Assembly (NCBI GenBank): GCA_021375695.1
Contig: JAEPKX010000010.1
Location: 3,648 to 46,958, forward strand
Length of the DNA: 43,311 bases
Reading direction: 5' to 3'
DNA from: Candidatus Igneacidithiobacillus taupoensis
GTDB taxonomy: Bacteria; Pseudomonadota; Gammaproteobacteria; Acidithiobacillales; Acidithiobacillaceae
Part shown: positions 8,923 through 17,116 of the stretch, piece by piece
How positions within the stretch are numbered: position 1 is the first letter of the stretch
How the letters are laid out: each line of letters starts with the position of its first letter
Made by a program: the position numbers and the translations under genes
The notes under the pieces: generated by a model
What the model saw: the letters and a program-made list of their open reading frames with translations, nothing else
Databases searched by the model: none
What the model was told of the DNA's origin: nothing

Positions 8923-10124
8923 AACACATCCTCGCCCTCAACAGCGGCTCTTCCTCCCTCAAGTTCGCCCTCTTTCGCTGCGGCGACCAAGGCGAGGAAG
9001 CTCTCCTTATGGGGGCTGCCGAACGCATTGGCGAAAGTACAGGACGGTTGTGGGTAGAGAGCGAGGGGCGGCGCTTCTATGACGAAATCCGCCCTATTGC
9101 CAGTCCCAAGGAGGCCCTGGCAGCCCTTTTCGAGGAACTGCGCGCCCGCAGGATCGATCCCCCCGATGCCATTGGTCATCGCATCGTCGCCGGCGGGCCC
9201 CGGCACACCCAGCATTGCCTGGTGGATCGCGCCGTCCTGCAGGATCTTCGGCAAGCCCTGCCCTTTGCCCCCTTGCATCTGCCAGCAGCCATTGCCGGCA
9301 TTGACGCCTGCCAAGCGCTGTGGCCCGATCAGCCCCAGGTGGCCTGTTTCGATACGGCTTTCCATCGCAGCATCCCAGAGCTTGCCGCCCGCCTCCCCCT
9401 ACCCCGCCATTTTTGGCATGAAGGTGTGCGCAAGTATGGATTTCATGGTCTTTCCTACGAATTCATCCAAAGCCAACTCCCCGATCGGGGTGAGGCCCCC
9501 ACCATCATTGCCCATTTGGGTAATGGTGCCAGCATGGCCGCCCTTTCCCATGGTTGCTGTCAGGATACCACCATGGGGCTGACCCCCACGGGGGGATTGG
9601 TGATGGGGACCCGCAGCGGCGATCTGGATCCAGGGGTACTGCTCTATCTCCTCGCGGAAAAGGGCTACAACGCCCAACGGCTCGAGCATCTCCTCAATCA
9701 CCAGTCGGGTTTGCTGGGGGTTTCCGCGTGTACGGGCGACATGGAAAAGCTCTTGCACGCCCAGGAGACCAACCCCCATGCCAAAGAGGCCATCGCCCTC
9801 TTTGCCTACAGTGCCCGCAAGCACTTGGCGAGTCTGATGGGGGTACTGGGCGGTCTGCAACGCCTGGTCTTTACGGGTGGCATCGGCGAACACGCCAGCG
9901 CCGTCCGCTGGGCAATCTGCCGCCCCCTGGAGGGCTTGGGAATCGCTCTGGACCCCATCGCCAATGCCCACAGTAGCAAGGCAACGCAGCGCATCTCGCG
10001 GCCGGAGAGCCCGGTCGAAGTGCTGGTGATCCCCACCGACGAAGACCGCATGATCGCCCGCCATGCCTATGGTCTGGCTTTTCCAACCCTCACCGATCCG
10101 GCCACCACTGCCCCAAGGAGTTGA
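8910..10124 (+). CDS. ackA: acetate kinase
   Basis: 404 residues, full length for the ASKHA-fold acetate kinase (acetyl phosphate + ADP to acetate + ATP). The phosphate loop LNSGSSSLKF, catalytic-region motifs FDTAFH, KYGFHGLSYE and AHLGNGAS, GLTPTGGLVMGTRSGDLDPG and the adenosine loop FTGGIGEHA are all present. The usual HRxVHGG motif reads HRIVAGG, an Ala in place of a conserved His. Activity is still likely, because the other active-site blocks are intact. It starts inside pdhC and is followed directly by the phosphate acyltransferase, giving a PDH to acetyl-CoA to acetyl phosphate to acetate route with ATP gain. Propionate or butyrate kinase activity is possible. Confidence 0.92.
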   Translation: MAAVKHILALNSGSSSLKFALFRCGDQGEEALLMGAAERIGESTGRLWVESEGRRFYDEIRPIASPKEALAALFEELRARRIDPPDAIGHRIVAGGPRHTQHCLVDRAVLQDLRQALPFAPLHLPAAIAGIDACQALWPDQPQVACFDTAFHRSIPELAARLPLPRHFWHEGVRKYGFHGLSYEFIQSQLPDRGEAPTIIAHLGNGASMAALSHGCCQDTTMGLTPTGGLVMGTRSGDLDPGVLLYLLAEKGYNAQRLEHLLNHQSGLLGVSACTGDMEKLLHAQETNPHAKEAIALFAYSARKHLASLMGVLGGLQRLVFTGGIGEHASAVRWAICRPLEGLGIALDPIANAHSSKATQRISRPESPVEVLVIPTDEDRMIARHAYGLAFPTLTDPATTAPRS

Positions 10125-10126
10125 CC

Positions 10127-11044
10127 ATGCCCTATCCCCATTTTGATGCCTTGCTTGCGGAAGCCGCCAGGCTCCCCCCAGTAAGCGTGGCCGTCGTAGA
10201 TGCCACCGAAGAGCACGTCCTGCGTGGGGCCTGCGACGCCCAGGCCCAGGGCTTTCTGGAGCCCATCCTGATCGGGGATCCGACGATCCTGGAGCCCCTG
10301 CTGCGCCGGCTGGAGCAGGACTGTCCCGCTGCGCGCAACGCCCAGATTGTCGCCGCCGCTTCTGCCGAAGAAGCCGCCGAACTAGGGGTGGAACTGGTGG
10401 AAAAGGGCCGCGCCCAGGCCCTCATGAAAGGGCACCTGCACAGCGATACCTTTCTCCATCCCATCCTGGCCAAACTGCGTACCAAACAACGTCTGTCCCA
10501 CGTCTTCGTAACGGACATCGACACCTATCCCAAGCTGTTATTGATCAGCGATGCCGCCATCAACATCAGTCCGGATTTGGCCACCAAAGCGGCCATTCTC
10601 CAAAATGCCATCCAGTTGGCAAGGATTCTCGGGGTGGACGAGCCCAAAGCCGCCATTCTCTCGGCGGTGGAGGTCATCAATCCCGCCATTCCCTCCACCA
10701 TCGATGCGGCTTGTCTCTCCAAAATGGCCGATCGCGGACAGATCGAGGGCGCCTTGGTGGATGGCCCACTGGCCTTTGACAACGCTATTTCCAAAGAGGC
10801 CGCCAGGATCAAAGGGATCCGCAGTAGCGTGGCCGGGGATGCCGATATCTTGCTGGTCCCCGACCTGGTTTCCGGCAATATTCTGGCCAAGGATCTGGAA
10901 TACCTGGCCGGGGCAAGCCTTGCCGGTATCGTCCTCGGGGCCCAAGTCCCCATCATCCTCAATTCCCGCGCCGATCCCGCACGGGCGCGCCTGGTTTCGG
11001 CCGCCCTGGTCGCCCTCATCCAGCATCAGGAAGTCAAGCCATGA
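10127..11044 (+). CDS. phosphate acetyl/butyryltransferase
   Basis: 305 residues, the size of the stand-alone PTA/PTB acyltransferase domain, which swaps CoA for phosphate on acyl-CoA. Recognisable blocks are LMKGHLHSDTFL, SHVFVTDIDTYPKLLLISDAAINI, EGALVDGPLAFDNAIS and PDLVSGNILAKDLEYLAGA. They are closer to the phosphate butyryltransferase-like group (as in the PTA half of MaoC-PTA fusions) than to long Pta. I chose the ATG at 10127 with AAGGAG upstream; a TTG at 10121 is the alternative. With ackA next door, acetyl-CoA to acetyl phosphate is the likely reaction. It overlaps pfkB by ATGA. Confidence 0.88.
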   Translation: MPYPHFDALLAEAARLPPVSVAVVDATEEHVLRGACDAQAQGFLEPILIGDPTILEPLLRRLEQDCPAARNAQIVAAASAEEAAELGVELVEKGRAQALMKGHLHSDTFLHPILAKLRTKQRLSHVFVTDIDTYPKLLLISDAAINISPDLATKAAILQNAIQLARILGVDEPKAAILSAVEVINPAIPSTIDAACLSKMADRGQIEGALVDGPLAFDNAISKEAARIKGIRSSVAGDADILLVPDLVSGNILAKDLEYLAGASLAGIVLGAQVPIILNSRADPARARLVSAALVALIQHQEVKP

Positions 11045-12000
11045 ACAGTGCCACAGCCCAGTGTTTGCCCATCGCCACCCTCACCCTGAATCCCTCTGTG
11101 GATATCTCCTACGAGGTAGACCAGCTCATCCCCGACCAAAAAACCCCGGCCCGCAACACCCGCTTCGATCCCGGCGGCAACGGTATCAATGTTGCCCGTG
11201 CCCTCAAAGAACTCTTGGTCTGTGCCCACAGTTGCTGCATCGTCGCCGGCCTCGTCGGTGAGCTCTTACAGCGTTTACTCGCGCACGGTCTGGATAATCC
11301 TCATTGTACCTCCGTGGAAGGCGAAACCAGGATCAATACCACCATCGTCGAGCGGGAGCCTCGCCAGCAACTGGAAGTCACCGCTACCGGACCCCGGGTA
11401 TCCGCCATTGCCCTGCAGAGCATTACCGCGACCTTTCTCGATCTCTGTACGGGTGGCTTTGGGGTCCTGACGGGCTCGGTACCCCCCGGTGTGGACGACG
11501 ACATCTATGCCGCCCTGACGGACAAAGTCCAGGCCAGTGGTGGCAAGGCCATCGTCGATGCCCATGGCCCTCTCCTCCAACATGCCTTGCCGCAGCGGCC
11601 CTTTCTCATCAAACCCAATCAGTATGAGCTTGCTCTCCTCAGCGGGCAGGAACTATCCAGTCTCGAGGCCGTCGCCGCAGAAGCCCGCAAGATACAACAA
11701 CAGGGAGTTACCTTTGTCTGTGTTTCCCTGGGTGCCCAGGGAGCCCTGCTGGTCGGTCCCGACGGCAGCCATCTGGCCAAAGCCCCGCCCATTACCGTGC
11801 GTTCTACGGTGGGTGCCGGGGACTCCATGGTCGCGGGCCTAATGGCGGCTTTCGCCCAACACAAGCACCCAGCCGAGGCCCTACGCCTGGGGGTAGCCTG
11901 TGGTAGTGCCACAGCGACCCAACCAGGAACTGCTCTCTTTACCCGGGAAAAGGTGATTCAGTTGTTGCAACAAATCGATGTCCAACCCCTGGACATCTAG
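11041..12000 (+). CDS. pfkB: PfkB-family hexose-phosphate kinase (probable 6-phosphofructokinase II)
   Basis: 319 residues, a ribokinase-fold kinase. The N-terminal LTLNPSVDISYEV and FDPGGNGINVARALKEL signature marks the PfkB/FruK/LacC subgroup. The C-terminal STVGAGDSMVAGL holds the anion hole and catalytic base Asp261. Substrates in this subgroup are fructose-6-phosphate, fructose-1-phosphate or tagatose-6-phosphate. A class I aldolase lies two genes downstream and no PTS genes are seen, so ATP-dependent phosphorylation of fructose-6-phosphate is the best reading. It would supply the upper part of the glycolytic route. It starts in the stop of the acyltransferase gene; a 26-base gap with a strong ribosome site separates it from the next gene. 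Confidence 0.85.
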   Translation: MNSATAQCLPIATLTLNPSVDISYEVDQLIPDQKTPARNTRFDPGGNGINVARALKELLVCAHSCCIVAGLVGELLQRLLAHGLDNPHCTSVEGETRINTTIVEREPRQQLEVTATGPRVSAIALQSITATFLDLCTGGFGVLTGSVPPGVDDDIYAALTDKVQASGGKAIVDAHGPLLQHALPQRPFLIKPNQYELALLSGQELSSLEAVAAEARKIQQQGVTFVCVSLGAQGALLVGPDGSHLAKAPPITVRSTVGAGDSMVAGLMAAFAQHKHPAEALRLGVACGSATATQPGTALFTREKVIQLLQQIDVQPLDI

Positions 12001-12026
12001 GTAGTAAACCCAAGGAGGAAAGTACC

Positions 12027-13409
12027 ATGGCCGAACAGCAAACCGACATACTCATCATTGGCGGCGGACCCGCCGGAATGATGACCGGAATTACCGCCGC
12101 CCAGTTTTCTCCCCACAAATCCGTGTTACTGGTACGACCGGAAAAAGATGCGGTCATTCCTTGTGGAATCCCCTATATTTTTGGAACATTGGGAGGTACC
12201 GACGAAGATATGGCGGGCCGCGCCCCACTCCTGACCGCAGGCGGCAAAATCCGGACCGATCGGGTGCAATCGGTGGATCGAAAGCAACGGACCGCCCTAT
12301 TGCAATCAGGAGACGTAGTGCACTGGGAGCGTTTGGTCTTGGCTACCGGTGCCGAGAACTTCATCCCTCCCATTCCCGGCACCCAGCTGGAAGGAGTCTT
12401 CAGTATCCAGAAAGATTATGACTATCTGGATCGCTTGTTCTCTACGTTGATCCCAAAACTACAAAAATTGGCCATTATCGGTGGCGGGTTCATTGGGGTG
12501 GAGTTTGCCGATGAAATCCGCAAACGAGGGATCGAGGTCCACATCGTCGAGATGCTGCCCCACCTGCTCCAAGCGGCCTTCGATCTCGATGCCTGTACGG
12601 CAGTAGAGAAGCAATTACAGACCCATGGCGTCCAGATCCACACAGGAGCCCGGGTAGAAGCCTTGCTACCCGATGCCAGTGGCGTCCGCGTCGGACAAGT
12701 GCAGATTGCCGACCAGGAGCCACTCAGCGTCGATGGCGTCCTCATTGCCATTGGTACGCGTCCCAATGTGGCCCTCGCCCAGGAGATGGGACTCACCCTG
12801 AGTCGCTCCGGGGGCGTTTGGGTAGATAACTTTCAGCGCAGCAGGGAAGATCCGCATATCTTTGCGGTGGGAGATTGTGCCCACAAGCAGGATTTCTTCA
12901 CCCGCAAGGCCAGTCACGCCCTGATCGCCTCCCAGGCCGCCGCCGAAGGACGCATTGCCGGCATGAATCTCTATGGTCTGCAAGAGCAGCGCTTCAATGC
13001 CGGCTCGGTCAGTGTCTACGCCAGCCAGATCGACGGCCTTGCTTTTGGGGTTGCGGGTCTTACCCAAGCCCAAGCAGAAAAAGAGGGTTTTCCCATCCTC
13101 ATAGGCGAGGCCCGCATGCCCGACCATCATCCCGCCAGCATGCCCCATACCACGGAGATCTATTGCCGGGTCATCTTTTCCAGTCATAGCCTGCAACTCC
13201 TGGGTGGCCAGGTGTTAGGCGGGGCCACTACCGGGGAACTCGTCAATACCATCGGTCTTGCCATCCAAATGCACGCCACCGCCCCGGCCCTGGCAAGCAT
13301 GCAATTTGGCAGTCAACCACGCCTCACGCCGTCCTTGCATCCCCTGGTGGCTGCCACCGGCGATGCCCTACGTCGTCATTATGCCTCTCTTCACCCCTGC
13401 GTTGACTAA
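12027..13409 (+). CDS. FAD-dependent pyridine nucleotide-disulfide oxidoreductase (Nox/CoA-disulfide reductase type)
   Basis: 460 residues, preceded by AAGGAGGAAAG. It has an FAD dinucleotide fold (IIGGGPAG, residues 10-17), a second NAD(P)H fold (LAIIGGGFIGVEFADE) and a late FAD motif (IFAVGDCA), followed by the dimerisation domain. The redox centre is a single Cys46 in VIPCGIPYIFG, the arrangement of NADH oxidases, NADH peroxidases and CoA-disulfide reductases. The CxxxxC pair of dihydrolipoamide dehydrogenase is absent, so it is not the missing PDH E3. Likely roles are NADH reoxidation or thiol/persulfide reduction linked to the redox balance of the operon. The exact substrate is not readable. 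Confidence 0.85.
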   Translation: MAEQQTDILIIGGGPAGMMTGITAAQFSPHKSVLLVRPEKDAVIPCGIPYIFGTLGGTDEDMAGRAPLLTAGGKIRTDRVQSVDRKQRTALLQSGDVVHWERLVLATGAENFIPPIPGTQLEGVFSIQKDYDYLDRLFSTLIPKLQKLAIIGGGFIGVEFADEIRKRGIEVHIVEMLPHLLQAAFDLDACTAVEKQLQTHGVQIHTGARVEALLPDASGVRVGQVQIADQEPLSVDGVLIAIGTRPNVALAQEMGLTLSRSGGVWVDNFQRSREDPHIFAVGDCAHKQDFFTRKASHALIASQAAAEGRIAGMNLYGLQEQRFNAGSVSVYASQIDGLAFGVAGLTQAQAEKEGFPILIGEARMPDHHPASMPHTTEIYCRVIFSSHSLQLLGGQVLGGATTGELVNTIGLAIQMHATAPALASMQFGSQPRLTPSLHPLVAATGDALRRHYASLHPCVD

Positions 13410-13422
13410 CACTGGAGCTGAT

Positions 13423-14343
13423 ATGTCTATTACACCGCAAGCCCCCCTGGGAATTCCTGCCGAAAGCGCTCACCTCTGGATGGAAAATTATCGACTTGCC
13501 ACCCAGGAGAGTGGCCACCTTTTTCTTATGGCTGGTGATCAGAAAGTGGAACACCTCAACGACGATTTTATTGGCGGCCAGGTAGCCGCCGATGATGCAG
13601 ATCCCGAGCATCTGTTTCATATTGCCAGCACTGCCCCCATCGGTTGTTTTGCCGCCCAAATGGGGCTCATCGCCCGCTATGGTATGGACTATCGGGAGGT
13701 TCCCTATGTCCTCAAACTCAATAGCAAAACCCACCTCGTCAAAACCGAACAACGCGATCCCGTGAGCTTGCAATGGCAAAGCATGACCCAGGTCCGGGAC
13801 TTTATCCGCTATTCCGGACTCAAGATCGTTGGCGTCGGTTACACCATCTATCCAGGATCGGAATTTGAACCGGCCATGCTCAGCGAAGCAGCACGCATGA
13901 TTGCCGATGCCCACGCCATGGGCCTCTTGACCATTATTTGGGCCTACCCCCGCGGAAAGGCAATTACGGGACGGGAGGATGATCCCCATTTGATTGCTGG
14001 AGCCGCGGGCCTGGCTGCCTGTTTGGGTGCCGATTTCGTCAAGATCAATCCGCCTCGGGGCGCCGATGGCAGTCTAGACAGTCGACTACTGGGCGAGGCC
14101 GTAGCGGCGGCAGGCCGTACCCAGGTCATCTGTGCTGGTGGTGCGGAAACCAGTGCAACCGATTTTTTACAGCGACTCTATGACCAGATTCATATCGGTG
14201 GGACCCATGGCTGTGCCACCGGACGTAATGTCCACCAGCGTAGCCAACCCGATGCAGTACAGTTCTGCAAGGCCATTCATGCCATTGTCGTCAAACATCA
14301 GGATGTGGACGAAGCCCTGAAATTTTTGGAACCCAACCCATGA
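13423..14343 (+). CDS. class I fructose-bisphosphate aldolase, DhnA/archaeal type
   Basis: 306 residues from the ATG at 13423 (TGGAG upstream). It belongs to the DhnA/LsrF aldolase family. The Schiff-base lysine is probably Lys207 in GADFVKINPPRG, a barrel strand position typical of archaeal-type class I aldolases. LMAGDQKVEHLNDDF near the N-terminus and the phosphate-binding VICAGGAE and GCATGRNVHQR segments at the C-terminus also fit. It cleaves or forms fructose-1,6-bisphosphate without metal. Clustering with pfkB, pyk, eno and gpmI supports fructose bisphosphate over the autoinducer-2 or aromatic-pathway members. The stop overlaps pyk (ATGA). Confidence 0.87.
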   Translation: MSITPQAPLGIPAESAHLWMENYRLATQESGHLFLMAGDQKVEHLNDDFIGGQVAADDADPEHLFHIASTAPIGCFAAQMGLIARYGMDYREVPYVLKLNSKTHLVKTEQRDPVSLQWQSMTQVRDFIRYSGLKIVGVGYTIYPGSEFEPAMLSEAARMIADAHAMGLLTIIWAYPRGKAITGREDDPHLIAGAAGLAACLGADFVKINPPRGADGSLDSRLLGEAVAAAGRTQVICAGGAETSATDFLQRLYDQIHIGGTHGCATGRNVHQRSQPDAVQFCKAIHAIVVKHQDVDEALKFLEPNP

Positions 14344-15782
14344 TCCCCATGCTGCCAACCCATCGTACCAAAATCGTCTGCACTATCGGGCCGGCCTCCG
14401 ATGCGATCTCGACTTTGGAAGCCATGATGCACGCGGGGATGAATGTGGCGCGAATCAACCTCGCCCACGGCACGCCCGCAGAACACCGAGCTCGCATCGG
14501 CCGGATCCGGGAGGCAGCACAAAAAAGTAAACGGCGGGTCGCCATTTTGGCGGATTTGCCAGGGCCCAAGATCCGCATTGGCGTGCTCCCGGCTCCCATC
14601 CATCTCCAGGCCGGTGAGCCAGTGATCCTGGCACCCAATGCTGCAGGCGTCGATGGCAAGATCCCACTCGAGTTACCGCGGCTTTCCCGGGCCCTCCAGC
14701 CAGGGGATCGCATTTTCCTCAATGACGGCTTCATTGAATTACGTTTTGTGCGGGAGGATGCCGAGGGCCTGCACTGCAAGGTCATCGTGGGTGGACCGCT
14801 GCTCTCCCACAAAGGGGTGAACCTGCCCGACGTCTCCCTCGAGGGCGGGGCGCTGACCCCTGCCGATCGGGAATTGCTGGCCTTTGCCCTGCAAGCAGGG
14901 GTCGATGGCTTGAGCGTTTCCTTTGTGGAAAACGCCGAAGATCTCCAGAAGGCAAGGAAAGAAGCTACGGCATTGGGTTACTCCCCTTTCCTCATTGCCA
15001 AAATCGAACGTGCCCAGGCGTGGAAACAGATTGACGAAATCATTGGGGCTTGTGATGGCATCATGGTGGCCCGTGGCGATTTGGGTGTAGAGGTACCCAT
15101 TGCCGAAATTGCCGGCATTCAGAAGCGCCTGATCCAGAAGACCCGAAACCGATGTAAACCGGTGATCGTCGCCACCCAGATGTTGGAATCCATGGTCCAC
15201 AATCGTCGCCCGACCCGAGCCGAGGTAACCGATGTCGCCAACGCTATCCTGGACGGAACCGATGCGGTCATGTTGTCGGAGGAATCAGCCATGGGAGATT
15301 TTCCCGTGGAGGCGGTCCAGATGTTGGCCGAAATTGCCCGTACCACTGAAGCCAATCGGAATGACTTGCAACCCTTGCTCCAATCCACCACCGAACCGCC
15401 CAGCGTCGAGTCCCTCATTGCCCATAATGTTTGGCAAAGTGCCGAACAACTCCACCCCCAATGGATCGTCACCCCTACCGAAACCGGGGCGACGGCCGCC
15501 CGCATTGCGCACTATCGCCTTGAGACCTGGATTCTGGCCTTCAGTCCCCATCCATCCACCTGCCAGCGCCTGTGCCTGCACTACGGTGTCCACCCCATTG
15601 AAATGCCAAGTCCTGAGGACTCCTGGTCCCTGGCCGTGCGCCGTTGGTTCCAGGCACAAGGCATCCAGAGCGGGCAATTTATCCTGACCCAAGGTCCAAG
15701 CAAAGGACACCCAGGCGGGACCAATCGCCTGGAGATTCTTTGTCTTGAAAACTCCACGAAAGCGCAAAAGGAGTCAATATGA
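14340..15782 (+). CDS. pyk: pyruvate kinase
   Basis: 480 residues, full length. It transfers phosphate from PEP to ADP, giving pyruvate and ATP. Motifs seen are TKIVCTIGPAS and MNVARINLAHGT near the N-terminus, ADLPGPKIRIG, the active-site strand LIAKIERAQAWKQIDEII with its acid-base Lys, DGIMVARGDLGVEVP, VIVATQMLESM, RPTRAEVTDVANAILDGTDAVMLSEESA and the C-terminal allosteric domain. In most enzymes the early motif reads NxSHG; here it is NLAHG. It overlaps the aldolase and eno by ATGA on both sides. Confidence 0.95.
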   Translation: MIPMLPTHRTKIVCTIGPASDAISTLEAMMHAGMNVARINLAHGTPAEHRARIGRIREAAQKSKRRVAILADLPGPKIRIGVLPAPIHLQAGEPVILAPNAAGVDGKIPLELPRLSRALQPGDRIFLNDGFIELRFVREDAEGLHCKVIVGGPLLSHKGVNLPDVSLEGGALTPADRELLAFALQAGVDGLSVSFVENAEDLQKARKEATALGYSPFLIAKIERAQAWKQIDEIIGACDGIMVARGDLGVEVPIAEIAGIQKRLIQKTRNRCKPVIVATQMLESMVHNRRPTRAEVTDVANAILDGTDAVMLSEESAMGDFPVEAVQMLAEIARTTEANRNDLQPLLQSTTEPPSVESLIAHNVWQSAEQLHPQWIVTPTETGATAARIAHYRLETWILAFSPHPSTCQRLCLHYGVHPIEMPSPEDSWSLAVRRWFQAQGIQSGQFILTQGPSKGHPGGTNRLEILCLENSTKAQKESI

Positions 15783-17080
15783 ACGCAGAGATCAAGGAAA
15801 TTATCGCCAGAGAAATTCTGGATTCCCGAGGAAATCCTACTGTCGAAGTAGAAATCCGGTTAGGCAATGGCCGACGCACCCGTGCAGCCGTTCCCTCCGG
15901 TGCCTCGACGGGTAGCAAGGAAGCCATCGAGTTGCGTGATGGCGATCCGCAACGTTTTGCTGGCAAAGGGGTGCAAAAGGTGGTGGAAAATATTGAAGAA
16001 GTGATCGCCCCCGACCTTCTGGACCTGGATGTACGGGATCAAAAGGCCATAGACGAGCTACTGATCGGCCTGGATGGAACGGAGAACAAAAGTCGTCTGG
16101 GAGCCAACGCCATCCTCGGGGTCTCCATGGCCTGCGCCCGTGCGGCAGCGGACGCCAGCAATCTCCCCCTCTATGCCTATCTGGGTGGACCCAGCGCTAC
16201 TCGCTTGCCCGTTCCCTGTTTTAATGTCCTCAATGGTGGAGTTCATGCCCATTGGCAAGGCGCGGATTTCCAGGAATGCATGCTCGTACCCTATGGCGCA
16301 CCAAGCTTTCGGGAAGCCCTGCGCTGGGGGAGCGAGATCTACCACGCCCTGCAGGCCGAACTGCTCGACAAACACCTATCCGTAGGCGTAGGCGACGAAG
16401 GGGGATTTGCCCCAGCCGTCCGCGCCAATGCAGAGTCCTATGACTTGCTCTTGGCGGCCATCCAGCGGGCGGGCTTTCTCCCGGGGAAAGACTGTGGCAT
16501 TGCCATTGATCCAGCGTCCTCGGAGTTTTTCCACAACGGAAAATACCGGCTGCGAAGCGAGAATCGCGAATTGAGCAGCTCGGAGATGATCGCCTATTAC
16601 GAAGAATTGCTCCGCAACTATCCCATCATCCTGCTGGAAGATGGTCTTTCCGAAGAAGATTGGGAGGGTTGGAAAATTCTCAACGCCCGGCTTGGTGACA
16701 AAATCGAATTGGTAGGAGACGATATTTTTTGTACCAACCCCCACATCATCCGCAAGGGCATAGAAGAGAACATTGCCAACGCCGCCCTCATCAAACCCAA
16801 TCAGATCGGCTCGGTTACCGAGACCTTCGCCGCCGCCCATCTGGCCATACACCATGGCTGGGGTGCCTTTGTCTCCCATCGTTCCGGAGAAACCACCGAT
16901 GATTTCATTGCGGACTTGGCCGTAGCTCTGGATAGTGGCCATATCAAGTCCGGGGCACCGGCCCGGGGAGAGCGACTCGCCAAGTACAATCAACTCCTGC
17001 GAATCGAGGAAAGCCTCGGGACTGCCGCCACCTTTGCCGGTCGTGAGGGCTTTTGTCGACCAGCAGCCACCGGCGGATAA
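15779..17080 (+). CDS. eno: enolase
   Basis: 433 residues, the standard length. It dehydrates 2-phosphoglycerate to PEP. The N-terminal REILDSRGNPTVEVE, the flexible loop VPSGASTGSKEAIELRDGD, GVGDEGGFAP, the Mg ligand region IALD/LLEDGLSEEDW and VGDDIFCTN, the catalytic Lys in ALIKPNQIGSVTET, and VSHRSGETTDDFIADLAV are all intact. It is the last strictly glycolytic gene of the operon. A 36-base gap with a GAGGAG site leads to the H+-ATPase gene. Confidence 0.96.
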   Translation: MNAEIKEIIAREILDSRGNPTVEVEIRLGNGRRTRAAVPSGASTGSKEAIELRDGDPQRFAGKGVQKVVENIEEVIAPDLLDLDVRDQKAIDELLIGLDGTENKSRLGANAILGVSMACARAAADASNLPLYAYLGGPSATRLPVPCFNVLNGGVHAHWQGADFQECMLVPYGAPSFREALRWGSEIYHALQAELLDKHLSVGVGDEGGFAPAVRANAESYDLLLAAIQRAGFLPGKDCGIAIDPASSEFFHNGKYRLRSENRELSSSEMIAYYEELLRNYPIILLEDGLSEEDWEGWKILNARLGDKIELVGDDIFCTNPHIIRKGIEENIANAALIKPNQIGSVTETFAAAHLAIHHGWGAFVSHRSGETTDDFIADLAVALDSGHIKSGAPARGERLAKYNQLLRIEESLGTAATFAGREGFCRPAATGG

Positions 17081-17116
17081 CAAACGGACCAACTACACAA
17101 GCAGCGAGGAGAATCC

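Noticed and set aside
12027-13409. Dihydrolipoamide dehydrogenase (PDH E3)
   Set aside because: The CxxxxC redox pair is missing; only one Cys sits in the active-site position.
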